A stretch of DNA of 64,000 bases from Candidatus Gastranaerophilales bacterium. Its GTDB lineage: Bacteria; Cyanobacteriota; Vampirovibrionia; Gastranaerophilales; Gastranaerophilaceae. Under the pieces are notes generated by a model. That model worked only from the letters and a program-made list of their open reading frames with translations. It searched no databases and was not told the DNA's origin. Of this stretch, positions 35,061 to 42,854 are shown one piece after another. The stretch spans positions 44,789-108,788 of the forward strand of contig CANQNW010000006.1 in the NCBI GenBank assembly GCA_947625305.1, given 5' to 3'. The position numbers and the translations under genes are program-made. Every line of letters begins with the position of its first letter. Position 1 is the stretch's first letter.

Positions 35061-35245
35061 AATCACTCCCAAAGTTTATTCTAGCAGTTTTAATAAAATA
35101 AAAATCCACTTCAAGTATGAATTCAAATTTTGCTGTATCCGATAAATAGCCTATTAAATACTAAAATAAGGCAATGAATAGAGGGGGCAATACATATCAT
35201 AATTCAAAAGATAGAAAATAAAAAAATAATAAAAAATAGAGAGAT

Positions 35246-35277
35246 AAAAGGAAATGTTTGCCTGTAACATTTCTTTT
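35246..35277 (+). promoter_or_regulatory. 5' UTR hairpin of the SLH-protein gene
   Basis: AAAAGGAAATGTT (35246-35258) pairs with AACATTTCTTTT (35266-35277) with one bulged G. It ends just before AAGGAGG (35284-35290), leaving the true Shine-Dalgarno free. Such hairpins can stabilise abundant mRNAs. A six-codon frame (35278-35298) overlaps the start codon as ATGA. Confidence 0.5.
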
Positions 35278-35294
35278 ATGAACAAGGAGGAAAA

Positions 35295-37325
35295 ATGAAA
35301 ATAAACAAAATGACACTTGCCGCCGTATTAACACTCGGAGTAATGGCAGGTACAAATGCAGGTTTTACACAAGAAACAGCAACTGAAACATCAAATGAGC
35401 TTTTGGCGGCTTGCCCTTTGTCTGGATGCTCTTCTCCTGTGACACCACAAACAGCAACATGTCCGAAATGTCATAATGATATAGACAGTTGTTCTTGCCA
35501 AAGTAAAACAACTGACCCGTGCGAAGCAAAATCAGACTGTGATTCTTGCAAACCGATAGCAGATGATTGTAATGCTTGTCCGCCGATTGCACAATGTCCG
35601 GCACCATCAAACCCGACATGTGCAGTATGCCCGCAAACTATTGACGGTAAGAAATTTGAACAGCAGGTATACGCATATCCTAATGCAATATATGGTCATA
35701 ACCAAGTAGTAGGTGAAAGAAATAACGGGATATTCTTAGGCGATGATTCAAGAGTAGATTTTAGAGGTATTCCCGTTTCTGAAACACCATTTGTTGCAAG
35801 TGATTGCGGATGTGGCTGCCAAGACGGTTCTATGACCGGTGCTGCAGCTCCTATACCTTGCATGGATAATGCACCTTACTTAAACGGTATTCCTGTAGAC
35901 AGAAACCCTATGCATATTGATGGTGCGGGATGTCCTGTTCAAATTCATACAAACACCAGTATGGATGTAATGAGAAAATCTTATGAACCTTTTGAATATT
36001 CTGCCGTAACAGGCGGAGCTGCTCCTATCGTCAGCGCATTTGAAGATGTACCTGACGGATACTGGGCAAGCTGTGATATCAATACTTTAACTGATAACAA
36101 TGTTATAGCAGGTTATCCGGACAGAACATTTAAACCAAACCTTCCGGTATCAAGAGCAGAAATGGCTACTTTAGTTGTAAAAGGTTTTAATTTAAATGAC
36201 GATGTAACATGTCCTAACAATATGTTTAAAGATGTACCTCAATCACACTGGGCAAATAAAACCATCGCAAAAGCTGTATCTAACGGCTTAATGGCTGGTT
36301 ACCCGAATAATATGTTTAAACCAAATCAGCCTATATCAAGAGCGGAAGCATTCTCTATAATGGCTAAAGGTATAAACTGCCCTATGGATGATTGTAAAGC
36401 TGAAGAAGTATTAAATAAATACTGTGACGGTAATAAAGTTCCTGATTGGGCAAAAGTTCCCGTTGCAAAAGTTCTTGAAACAGGCGGAATTTCTGATTTT
36501 CCAAATCCTAACGAAATCAGCCCTAACCAGGATGCAAGCCGTGCAGAAATCGCTTCTATGTTAGAAAATGTCAGAGTTGCTTTAGGCTACAGCAAAGATG
36601 ATAAAGTTACTTCAAATGATTGCGGATGTGCGCCTAAAAAGGCTTACTACGAAAATGAAGAAACTGTTACCATCCCTACACTTCAATTAACCTTCAGTGA
36701 TGAAATTAGTGCTAAATCTGCTAATATCGGTGACAGATTCTCTGCAACAACAATAGACTCAGTTACTATTAACGGTTTAGAATTCCCTGCAGGTTCTAAA
36801 GTATACGGTAAAGTTTTGGAAGTTGTAAGACCTACAAAACATTGCCAAGGTGCTATCAAATTATCATTTGAAACAATTAAAAACGGAAAATGCAAGGCTC
36901 AATTACCTAACCAAATTTTAACCGCTCAAGTTAATAAAGTTAAAAATCCTAATGCTGTTGCAAGAATTGTAGAATTTCCATTCACTTGGGTAGGCGGACT
37001 GTTAGGTGATGTAGGCAGAACCGTAGGTGGTGCAATTGTTAGTGCATCAAACGCAGTTGAACAAGTTGTTTCAGGTGTCGGTGTAGGTACCGGTGAAATC
37101 TTCCAAGGTCAATTCAGAGCTGCGGGAAGAAGCTATGTCGATGTCGGTAAAGCAATTGTTACAGCTCCTGTTGATTTAACAAGAACGGCTTTATCAGGTA
37201 CTATGGGATTATTCCAATATACCGGCGATGAAATCAGCTACCTTGTTGACCCAAAAGGTATGAGAGTTTCTTCGGTTAATCCGAAAGAAAAAGTTACTAT
37301 AGCTTTTGGCTGCCACGAACAATAA
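35295..37325 (+). CDS. Secreted Cys-rich protein with three SLH domains
   Basis: The protein has 676 residues. A signal peptide (residues 1 to about 27) precedes a Cys/Pro/Asp-rich region to about residue 115 with many CxxC pairs (CPKCHN, CDSCKP, CNACPP, CAVCPQ). Three SLH domains span about 245-435 (FEDVPDGYWA, FKDVPQSHWA, VPDWAKVPVA, each ending in SRAE). The C-terminal 220 residues hold a beta domain (LQLTFSDEISAKSANIGDRF, FPAGSKVYGKVLEV) and a glycine/valine-rich region. SLH domains bind cell-wall polymers; in cyanobacteria-like cells they connect outer membrane and peptidoglycan. AAGGAGG, the 5' hairpin and a strong terminator suggest high expression as a single gene. No porin barrel is evident. 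Confidence 0.85.
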   Translation: MKINKMTLAAVLTLGVMAGTNAGFTQETATETSNELLAACPLSGCSSPVTPQTATCPKCHNDIDSCSCQSKTTDPCEAKSDCDSCKPIADDCNACPPIAQCPAPSNPTCAVCPQTIDGKKFEQQVYAYPNAIYGHNQVVGERNNGIFLGDDSRVDFRGIPVSETPFVASDCGCGCQDGSMTGAAAPIPCMDNAPYLNGIPVDRNPMHIDGAGCPVQIHTNTSMDVMRKSYEPFEYSAVTGGAAPIVSAFEDVPDGYWASCDINTLTDNNVIAGYPDRTFKPNLPVSRAEMATLVVKGFNLNDDVTCPNNMFKDVPQSHWANKTIAKAVSNGLMAGYPNNMFKPNQPISRAEAFSIMAKGINCPMDDCKAEEVLNKYCDGNKVPDWAKVPVAKVLETGGISDFPNPNEISPNQDASRAEIASMLENVRVALGYSKDDKVTSNDCGCAPKKAYYENEETVTIPTLQLTFSDEISAKSANIGDRFSATTIDSVTINGLEFPAGSKVYGKVLEVVRPTKHCQGAIKLSFETIKNGKCKAQLPNQILTAQVNKVKNPNAVARIVEFPFTWVGGLLGDVGRTVGGAIVSASNAVEQVVSGVGVGTGEIFQGQFRAAGRSYVDVGKAIVTAPVDLTRTALSGTMGLFQYTGDEISYLVDPKGMRVSSVNPKEKVTIAFGCHEQ

Positions 37326-37350
37326 TATAACCTATCTCTTCAAGAGGTGC

Positions 37351-37381
37351 AAAAGTCCCCGCAAATACTCGGGGACTTTTT
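37351..37381 (+). terminator. Strong terminator of the SLH-protein gene
   Basis: AAAAGTCCCCG (37351-37361), 8-nt loop, CGGGGACTTTTT. It is the most GC-rich stem among the terminators here. Confidence 0.92.
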
Positions 37382-37471
37382 GTTCTTCATTCAAAATAAT
37401 GATTTTTATCCCTATATAAATTTACAACCTTTAGGTTATATAGTAAAATAAGAAAAAAAGGAGTAGTTTTT

Positions 37472-38029
37472 ATGGCGGATAATGATTCAGTGATTATAAA
37501 ATGCCCTGCCTGCGGGTGTGATATGGTAAAAGTGTTTATGCCTAAAGCCGGTGTTAATCTTGATGTATGTATAAACGGCTGCGGAGGTGTTTATTTCGAT
37601 AACAGAGAATTTCAAGAATTTGATGAACCTCATGAAGATATATCTCCATTAGAAGAATTATTTAAGGATAAGGAATTTAAACCTGTAGATGAAAATCAAA
37701 CAAGATATTGTCCTGTTTGCGGTAGTGCCATGATGAAAAATTATTCTGATCCCGGGAAAGAAGTTCAAGTGGATGAGTGTTATTCATGCGGGGGAAAGTT
37801 TCTTGATTACGGTGAGATAAAGAAAATTCGTTCCTTAAATGCACCCGAAAATAAACAAAATAATGCTATTATAAAAGATCTGTATGCAAACGTCGGTATG
37901 GAAATTCTTGAGAGAAAAAACAGATATAATAAAATTTCACGAAAGGCTAATAAATTATCGCAGGTAATCTTTACTTTAATAATTTTATTGACAATCATAA
38001 TAATTCTTTTTAAGGTATTTATTGGTTAG
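37472..38029 (+). CDS. Double zinc-ribbon (zf-TFIIB type) membrane-anchored protein
   Basis: The protein has 185 residues. There are two zf-TFIIB-like zinc ribbons: CPACGCDM...CINGCGGVYFD (about 12-45) and CPVCGSAM...CYSCGGKFLD (about 76-110). In each, the second pair sits in the family's C-x-x-C-G-G-x-[FW]-[FL]-D context. A linker and a C-terminal membrane helix (VIFTLIILLTIIIILFKVF) follow. Members are widespread but poorly understood. AAAAAGGAG precedes the ATG. A shared terminator separates it from yebC. Confidence 0.8.
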   Translation: MADNDSVIIKCPACGCDMVKVFMPKAGVNLDVCINGCGGVYFDNREFQEFDEPHEDISPLEELFKDKEFKPVDENQTRYCPVCGSAMMKNYSDPGKEVQVDECYSCGGKFLDYGEIKKIRSLNAPENKQNNAIIKDLYANVGMEILERKNRYNKISRKANKLSQVIFTLIILLTIIIILFKVFIG

Positions 38030-38038
38030 TTTTAAATA

Positions 38039-38066
38039 AAACCCCTCATTATTGAGGGGTTTATTT
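38039..38066. terminator. Bidirectional terminator between zinc-ribbon gene and yebC
   Basis: AAACCCCTCA, loop TTAT, TGAGGGGTTT, with T-rich sequence on the plus strand (TTATTTTAT) and ATTT on the minus strand. Confidence 0.85.
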
Positions 38067-38818
38067 TATATATCAAGTTTTTCCATTAGTTCATCAGGAA
38101 TATCAAAATTTGAATAAACATTTTGTATATCATCGTGTTCTTCAAGTTTTTCCATTAATCTTAAGATGTTTAATGCCGTTTTTTCATCGGTGACTTCAAC
38201 GGTATTTTCGGCTATTCTTGTAAGTTCTGCACTTGATCCTTTAAATCCTTTTGTTTCCAATGTTTCAACGCAGGATTGGAAATCCTCGGGTGTTGTTAAT
38301 ACTTTATAAACTTCATCTTCTTCAACAACATCTTGAGCATTAGCTTCAATAGCAGCTTCAAATAATTTATCAAAATTTGTAGAATCCTTTGGAAATTCTA
38401 TTGCTCCGACCTGTTTAAACATCCAGCCTACACATCCTGTTTCACCTAAGTTTCCGCCAAATTTAGTAAAGAAACTTCTTATATCGCCTGCGGTTCGGTT
38501 TCTGTTGTCTGTCATTGCTTCAATAAATATAGCACATCCGCCGGCAGTATAGCCTTCATATGTTAATTCTTCAACACTGTCTGCTCCGCCTGCTCCCGAG
38601 CCTTTTTCTATTGCTCTTTTAATGTTGTCATTAGGAAGTCCTGCCGCTTTTGCTCTATCTATTGCAGTTCTTAATCTAAAGTTACCCGCAGGGTCAGGGC
38701 CTCCGAGTTTTGCTGCGATAATTAATTCTCTTGAAAATTTTTGAAATACTACACCTCTTGCAGCATCTACCGCCGCTTTTTTGTGTTTTATTGTTGACCA
38801 CTTAGAATGTCCTGACAT
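38066..38818 (-). CDS. yebC: YebC/PmpR-family protein
   Basis: This 250-residue protein is typical in length and sequence of the YebC family ([20 protein letters not shown] at the start; [46 protein letters not shown]). Members act as transcription regulators and, in recent work, as factors that help ribosomes translate proline-rich stretches. AAAGGAAT lies before the ATG. The start is divergent from the TPR gene. Confidence 0.95.
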   Translation of the reverse strand: MSGHSKWSTIKHKKAAVDAARGVVFQKFSRELIIAAKLGGPDPAGNFRLRTAIDRAKAAGLPNDNIKRAIEKGSGAGGADSVEELTYEGYTAGGCAIFIEAMTDNRNRTAGDIRSFFTKFGGNLGETGCVGWMFKQVGAIEFPKDSTNFDKLFEAAIEANAQDVVEEDEVYKVLTTPEDFQSCVETLETKGFKGSSAELTRIAENTVEVTDEKTALNILRLMEKLEEHDDIQNVYSNFDIPDELMEKLDI

Positions 38819-38835
38819 ATTATTCCTTTCATATA

Positions 38836-38869
38836 TTGTTTGTTTTTTATTTTATTGTAATATAAAAGT
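38836..38869 (+). promoter_or_regulatory. Leaderless promoter of the TPR gene
   Basis: TTGTTT (38836-38841), 16-bp spacer, TAATAT (38858-38863), 6 nt, then ATG at 38870. No Shine-Dalgarno is present in the 6-nt gap (AAAAGT). Confidence 0.55.
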
Positions 38870-39643
38870 ATGGAAAATGAAATAAATTCTAATTTGCAAA
38901 GTGCGCTTGATTATTTTAAATCAGCAGATTACGAAAAGGCTGCCGATTCTTTTTTGCTTGCACTTGATGAGGATAAAAATAATCCTAATATTTTAAATAA
39001 TATTGGACTTTGCTATTCTAAACTTGCCAAAGATGATTTAGCGGTTGAGTATTTTATAAAGGCGTTATCTTTTAATCCGAAATCTGTTCAAACATATATT
39101 AATCTTTCTGATGTATATTTCAGAAATAAAAATATAATTGATGCAATAAATTTACTTGAAAACGGTGTTACACTTATGCCAAATGAAATTGCTTTGAAAC
39201 ACTACTTATCAAGATTTTATCTTGAAGATTGCCGTTATGATTTAGCTATGGATCAATTATTTGAAATATTGGACTTAGATGCGGATAATCTTGATGCTTA
39301 TTGGGATTTAGGAAATATTCAATTTGAACTTGGTGATTACGATAGTGCCGTTGATAATTACGAAAATGTTTTGGAAAAAGTTACTGATAATGCCGTATTA
39401 TACTATCAAACAGCTATTGCCTATGAAGCAAATGATAATATTGATAAGGCAATATCTAATCATTTAAAGGCAATATCAGCAAATGAAAATTTTCATCCCT
39501 CCTATAAAAAATTAGGGATTTTATTTATGGCTCGAGGCGATAATGAAAGTGCCGTTGAGTATTTTCAGGATTATTTGAATTTTGACCTCCCCGAGGAAGA
39601 AAAAAATAATATAAATGATTTAATTTCAAGAATCAGCAAATAG
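38870..39643 (+). CDS. Tetratricopeptide-repeat protein
   Basis: The protein has 257 residues with about six TPR units of 34 residues running from residue 10 to the end (for example ALDYFKSADYEKAADSFLLA, IGLCYSKLAKDDLAVEYFIK, LGNIQFELGDYDSAVDNYEN). The canonical small/large pattern (W/L-G-Y-A-F-A-P positions) is present though Pro32 is variable. There is no signal peptide, so it is cytoplasmic. It is a protein-protein interaction scaffold with unknown partners. It is followed by glutaredoxin after a 77-nt gap. Confidence 0.85.
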   Translation: MENEINSNLQSALDYFKSADYEKAADSFLLALDEDKNNPNILNNIGLCYSKLAKDDLAVEYFIKALSFNPKSVQTYINLSDVYFRNKNIIDAINLLENGVTLMPNEIALKHYLSRFYLEDCRYDLAMDQLFEILDLDADNLDAYWDLGNIQFELGDYDSAVDNYENVLEKVTDNAVLYYQTAIAYEANDNIDKAISNHLKAISANENFHPSYKKLGILFMARGDNESAVEYFQDYLNFDLPEEEKNNINDLISRISK

Positions 39644-39681
39644 TTATATTCTTTTGTACGATAAAAATAATATCTGCGTTT

Positions 39682-39714
39682 CCGATAATTTAAAAAGAAA
39701 TATATTATCGGGAG
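39682..39714 (+). promoter_or_regulatory. Hairpin overlapping the glutaredoxin Shine-Dalgarno
   Basis: CCGATAAT (39682-39689) pairs with ATTATCGG (39704-39711), loop of 14 nt. The 3' arm includes the first bases of the Shine-Dalgarno GGGAG (39710-39714), 6 nt before the ATG at 39721. Confidence 0.45.
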
Positions 39715-39720
39715 ATTTAT

Positions 39721-39987
39721 ATGAAAGATGTTGTAATTTATACGGTGGATTACTGCCCGTATTGCAAAAAAGCTGAAATGCTTTTAAAAAGCTTGGATAT
39801 TCCTTTTAAAAAAATTGATATAACTCAAAATGAAGATGAACACAGACAAAAACTCGGCGAATATTATGGCATTCAAGGCAGAGTTACAGTTCCTCAGATA
39901 ATTATCGGAGGTAAAAGAATAGGCGGGTTTGACGTGCTTGAAAAATTTCATAACTCCGGCGAACTTGAAAAATTGCTTGAGAATTAG
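39721..39987 (+). CDS. grxC: Glutaredoxin (GrxC type)
   Basis: This 88-residue dithiol glutaredoxin has the active site CPYC at residues 12-15 (VDYCPYCKKAEML), the cis-proline loop RVTVPQIIIGG and the terminal GGFDVLEKFH. It reduces disulfides and mixed disulfides, usually with glutathione; in organisms without glutathione the donor may differ. It is followed after 8 nt by an Hcp-like gene, so the two are probably one operon. Confidence 0.92.
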   Translation: MKDVVIYTVDYCPYCKKAEMLLKSLDIPFKKIDITQNEDEHRQKLGEYYGIQGRVTVPQIIIGGKRIGGFDVLEKFHNSGELEKLLEN

Positions 39988-39995
39988 AGGTAATT

Positions 39996-41594
39996 ATGAA
40001 TAAATTTTTTAATCTTTATAATTCTCTTTGTACGGGTGCCAATTCTTCGGGAGTTTTTTCGTTTGATCCTTATTTTTCAGCAGTTAAAGAAATGCTTGTT
40101 TCTGAACTTAGAGAAGTCGTTTTTTATATTGAAAAATTAAAAGAACTCAATTTTGATATGACCGAATATACCGATAAAGTTATAGAGTTTGTATCTGTTC
40201 TTATTGTAAATTTGGATTTCAGGCGGGAAAGCTTTTTTGTCATTGTTGAAGATTTATATAATAATAAATCTGACCTGCAGAATACTTATATAAATATTTG
40301 CACGGATAGAGGCATAAAACCTGAAAGTATTGCAGGCGAAATGACTGATTTATCAAATAAAGAATCCATTATTAAAGCATTAAATGAACATGAAAAAAAT
40401 ATAAACTTAAAGGGTGTTTCTTTAGGAATAAATAAAAAAAATCTTTATGAGATAATGATTAACCTTGTCTTAAATGCGTGTAACTGTTTAATTGAGTTAA
40501 AAAATTACGGAGAAGATTTTAAAGAAGCTAAAGAAGAAGTATTAAAATTATTTAATAGCTCTAATTTTACCAGTTCAGATGAAAATGAATGGATAAAAAA
40601 GATTAAGGAGTTTTCGGCTTGGAATTATAAAATAACAAAAAAATTGTATGATAAAATAAATGAACGATTTGGGCCTGCCATTAAGACCGAAGTCCCCTTT
40701 ATTATTAAAGAAGGAAAAGCAATACTTGTTTCAGGCTCAAGCTTTTTGGATTTGGAAAAAATCTTAATTGCTTCACAGGGAAAAAATATTAATGTTTATA
40801 CTCATCATAATTTAATAAGTGCTTTCAGATATTCAAAATTAAATAAATATAAAAACCTGGTTGGACACTACCAAAGATTGAACAATAATTTCCCCTTAGA
40901 CTTCGCTTCATTCCCGGGGCCTATATTTATTACAAGAAATTCAGCCCCTAAAATAGAAGTGATACGAGGTCAAATATACACAGAGGCAAAATATCCCGCC
41001 TTCGGCATTGCAAAAATAGAAAATAATGATTTCACTTCTTTAATCGACTATGCTCTTAATTCTGACGGATTTAAGGAAAATACAGTTATAAATACTATCT
41101 CAATCGGAATGGATGAAGAAAACCTGAAAAATAAAATTTGGCAGATTGTAAACAAATTTCAAACAAACCAAATTAAACATATTGCAATAATAGGAATAAT
41201 AGATAAATTTGCTAAAACAAACGATTATATTAATAAATTCCTTGATGAAATTCCTGATGATTTATATGTTATTTCTTTTGCTTATGACATCGATAAAGAA
41301 AATGTTTGGTGTGCAAATCCTTACTACGATTTCCCTATGCTTTATAAAATATTGGATTTGCTTCAAACCGGAATAAATAATATTAATGAAAATATAAGTA
41401 TATTCCTTACGGATTGCGCCGTAAATACACTTTCTCAAATATTTAATTTAAAACACTTGGGTATTAAAAATATATTTTTAGGGACGTGCTGCCCTAATAT
41501 AATGAACCCGGTACTTTTTGACGGGTTAAAAAATTTATTCGGTATAAAAGAAATATCGTCTTCAAAAACCGATATTAAATTATTGTTACAATAA
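39996..41594 (+). CDS. Hybrid-cluster-protein (Hcp) homologue lacking cluster ligands
   Basis: The protein has 532 residues. The central and C-terminal parts track Hcp/hydroxylamine reductase: INVYTHHNL (266-273), KLNKYKNLVGHYQ (281-293), DFASFPGPIFIT (302-313), IKHIAIIGIID (393-403), LGIKNIFLGTCCPNIMNP (488-505). By memory of the family, the cluster cysteines are replaced: TTNCI reads TRNSA (Ser316), GGCDG reads GIIDK (400-404), the C in LxxACGK is Tyr430, and MGQCND reads LLQTGIN. The N-terminal Fe-S cysteine motif is also missing. It is therefore probably catalytically dead as a hydroxylamine or NO reductase, or binds another metal. GAGGTAATT precedes the ATG; it is cotranscribed with glutaredoxin. 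Confidence 0.72.
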   Translation: MNKFFNLYNSLCTGANSSGVFSFDPYFSAVKEMLVSELREVVFYIEKLKELNFDMTEYTDKVIEFVSVLIVNLDFRRESFFVIVEDLYNNKSDLQNTYINICTDRGIKPESIAGEMTDLSNKESIIKALNEHEKNINLKGVSLGINKKNLYEIMINLVLNACNCLIELKNYGEDFKEAKEEVLKLFNSSNFTSSDENEWIKKIKEFSAWNYKITKKLYDKINERFGPAIKTEVPFIIKEGKAILVSGSSFLDLEKILIASQGKNINVYTHHNLISAFRYSKLNKYKNLVGHYQRLNNNFPLDFASFPGPIFITRNSAPKIEVIRGQIYTEAKYPAFGIAKIENNDFTSLIDYALNSDGFKENTVINTISIGMDEENLKNKIWQIVNKFQTNQIKHIAIIGIIDKFAKTNDYINKFLDEIPDDLYVISFAYDIDKENVWCANPYYDFPMLYKILDLLQTGINNINENISIFLTDCAVNTLSQIFNLKHLGIKNIFLGTCCPNIMNPVLFDGLKNLFGIKEISSSKTDIKLLLQ

Positions 41595-41596
41595 AA

Positions 41597-41625
41597 AAGA
41601 GGAAGACCAATCTTCCTCTTTTTTT
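41597..41625 (+). terminator. Terminator of the grxC/Hcp-like operon
   Basis: AAGAGGAAGA, loop CCAA, TCTTCCTCTT followed by TTTTT. Confidence 0.9.
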
Positions 41626-41641
41626 ATAAAATTATGAGTAG

Positions 41642-42697
41642 TTAAATCGATTGCTCTGCACCAAGCACTTCCAGAACTCCATATACATTTTCGTAACCGT
41701 ATTGTGAAACAAGTTCATCTAATGAGACTTTACCTTCAGCAATTTTGTTTGCTATTATTTTTGCAGTTCCTTTTAGTTTTGTAGCAGCCGCCATTATATT
41801 TTCTTTTGTGATTGAAGATTTAACTTTTGTAAATAAATTCTTTGTAGAGTTTGCAAGAGTTTCAGCTGTAGCTTTCGGATCTTTTGCCGCATTTTTAATT
41901 GTTTCAGAAACCTTTGCTGCTCCTTCTTTAGCTGTTTCTGCTACTGCTTTTGCTGTACTTTCAGGATTTTTTGCTGCATCTTTTAATGCTTGTGCCGCAT
42001 TTGAATCTTTAAGTGCTGCCTTTGCATTCGCTAATCCTTGTGTAGCTGCTGTTTTAACTGCTGCCGCATTATTTACCGTTGATGATTTCATATCAATGGC
42101 AAGGGCTTTTCCTTTCGCCAACAGACTTGCATCTTTTCCTAATGAGGCTGTTGCTCCGGCTGTACTTGTTTTCATAACTGCGCTGTAACTTGCTTTAGCA
42201 CCGGCTACAGATAAGCCTGTTACCAATGCTCCGCCTCCTACATCCTGCCATGCCAGTTTTGCTTCTGCATCAGTTGTAGCTTGAGATGCATTGTATATGC
42301 CCTTTCCGATTTGTACAGCGCCCGTAACTGCTCCAATTCCGCATGCTACCAGCCCCACTGCAGGGAATGCTACACATAGAGCCGCTGTGCCTAATGTCAG
42401 TAATGTCTTACCCAGAGAGAATTTTCCTTCTTTATTTGTAAAGCATCCTTTTACCATGTTAACGGCCGTTTTGCCGACACCTTTTAAGGTATTGCCTAAT
42501 GCACTCCAAAATCCGATTTTACCGTCATCTTTTCCGTCTGTACAGGTTTCGCCGCTTTTTGATATGTATTGATCGTTCATATATGCTGTATTGTATTGGG
42601 CATATTCTTTTTGTACTTCTTTGCTCGTATCGTTATTAGCATTAAAATTTTTGTTCCATTGACTATAATCAATGGAAGTAATGTTTCCAACGGTCAT
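41642..42697 (-). CDS. Ala-rich protein with glycine-zipper region and helical tail, unknown
   Basis: The protein has 351 residues. It begins M-T-V-G-N-I-T-S, a weaker form of the shared N-terminal signature, and has NFNANN near residue 18 (compare KFNANS in the protein at 61671). Residues about 65-160 are hydrophobic and glycine-rich (LGKTLLTLGTAALCVAFPAV, GIGAVTGAVQIGKG). Residues about 200-310 are Ala/Lys/Thr helical repeats (LEA- or apolipoprotein-like; KDAAKNPESTAKAVAETAKE). AAAGGAGG lies 10 nt before the ATG. There is no signal peptide. Insertion in or association with a membrane is plausible. Function unknown. Confidence 0.68.
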   Translation of the reverse strand: MTVGNITSIDYSQWNKNFNANNDTSKEVQKEYAQYNTAYMNDQYISKSGETCTDGKDDGKIGFWSALGNTLKGVGKTAVNMVKGCFTNKEGKFSLGKTLLTLGTAALCVAFPAVGLVACGIGAVTGAVQIGKGIYNASQATTDAEAKLAWQDVGGGALVTGLSVAGAKASYSAVMKTSTAGATASLGKDASLLAKGKALAIDMKSSTVNNAAAVKTAATQGLANAKAALKDSNAAQALKDAAKNPESTAKAVAETAKEGAAKVSETIKNAAKDPKATAETLANSTKNLFTKVKSSITKENIMAAATKLKGTAKIIANKIAEGKVSLDELVSQYGYENVYGVLEVLGAEQSI

Positions 42698-42802
42698 GTA
42701 AATATCCTCCTTTAATTTATAAATTCCCCATATATTTTATAAAGGTTATTTTTTTTCTAAAATTTACTTATAAAATATAAATATTAAGAAATTTTACAAA
42801 AA

Positions 42803-42834
42803 AAATACGAACTTTTATAAAGGTTCGTACTTTT
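42803..42834 (-). terminator. Terminator of the fatty-acid synthesis operon
   Basis: On the minus strand AGTACGAACCTT pairs with AAGTTCGTA (one G-U) followed by TTTTTTTT, 20 nt after the fabF stop. Confidence 0.82.
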
Positions 42835-42854
42835 TTATATTATTTTAGGATATT

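Noticed and set aside
35174..35221. 15-codon frame upstream of the SLH gene
   Set aside because: Poor spacing to any ribosome binding site and lies in the probable promoter/leader region.
42188..42572. Plus-strand frames opposite the Ala-rich protein
   Set aside because: Composition is the complement of the Ala/Gly-rich gene; no ribosome binding sites.
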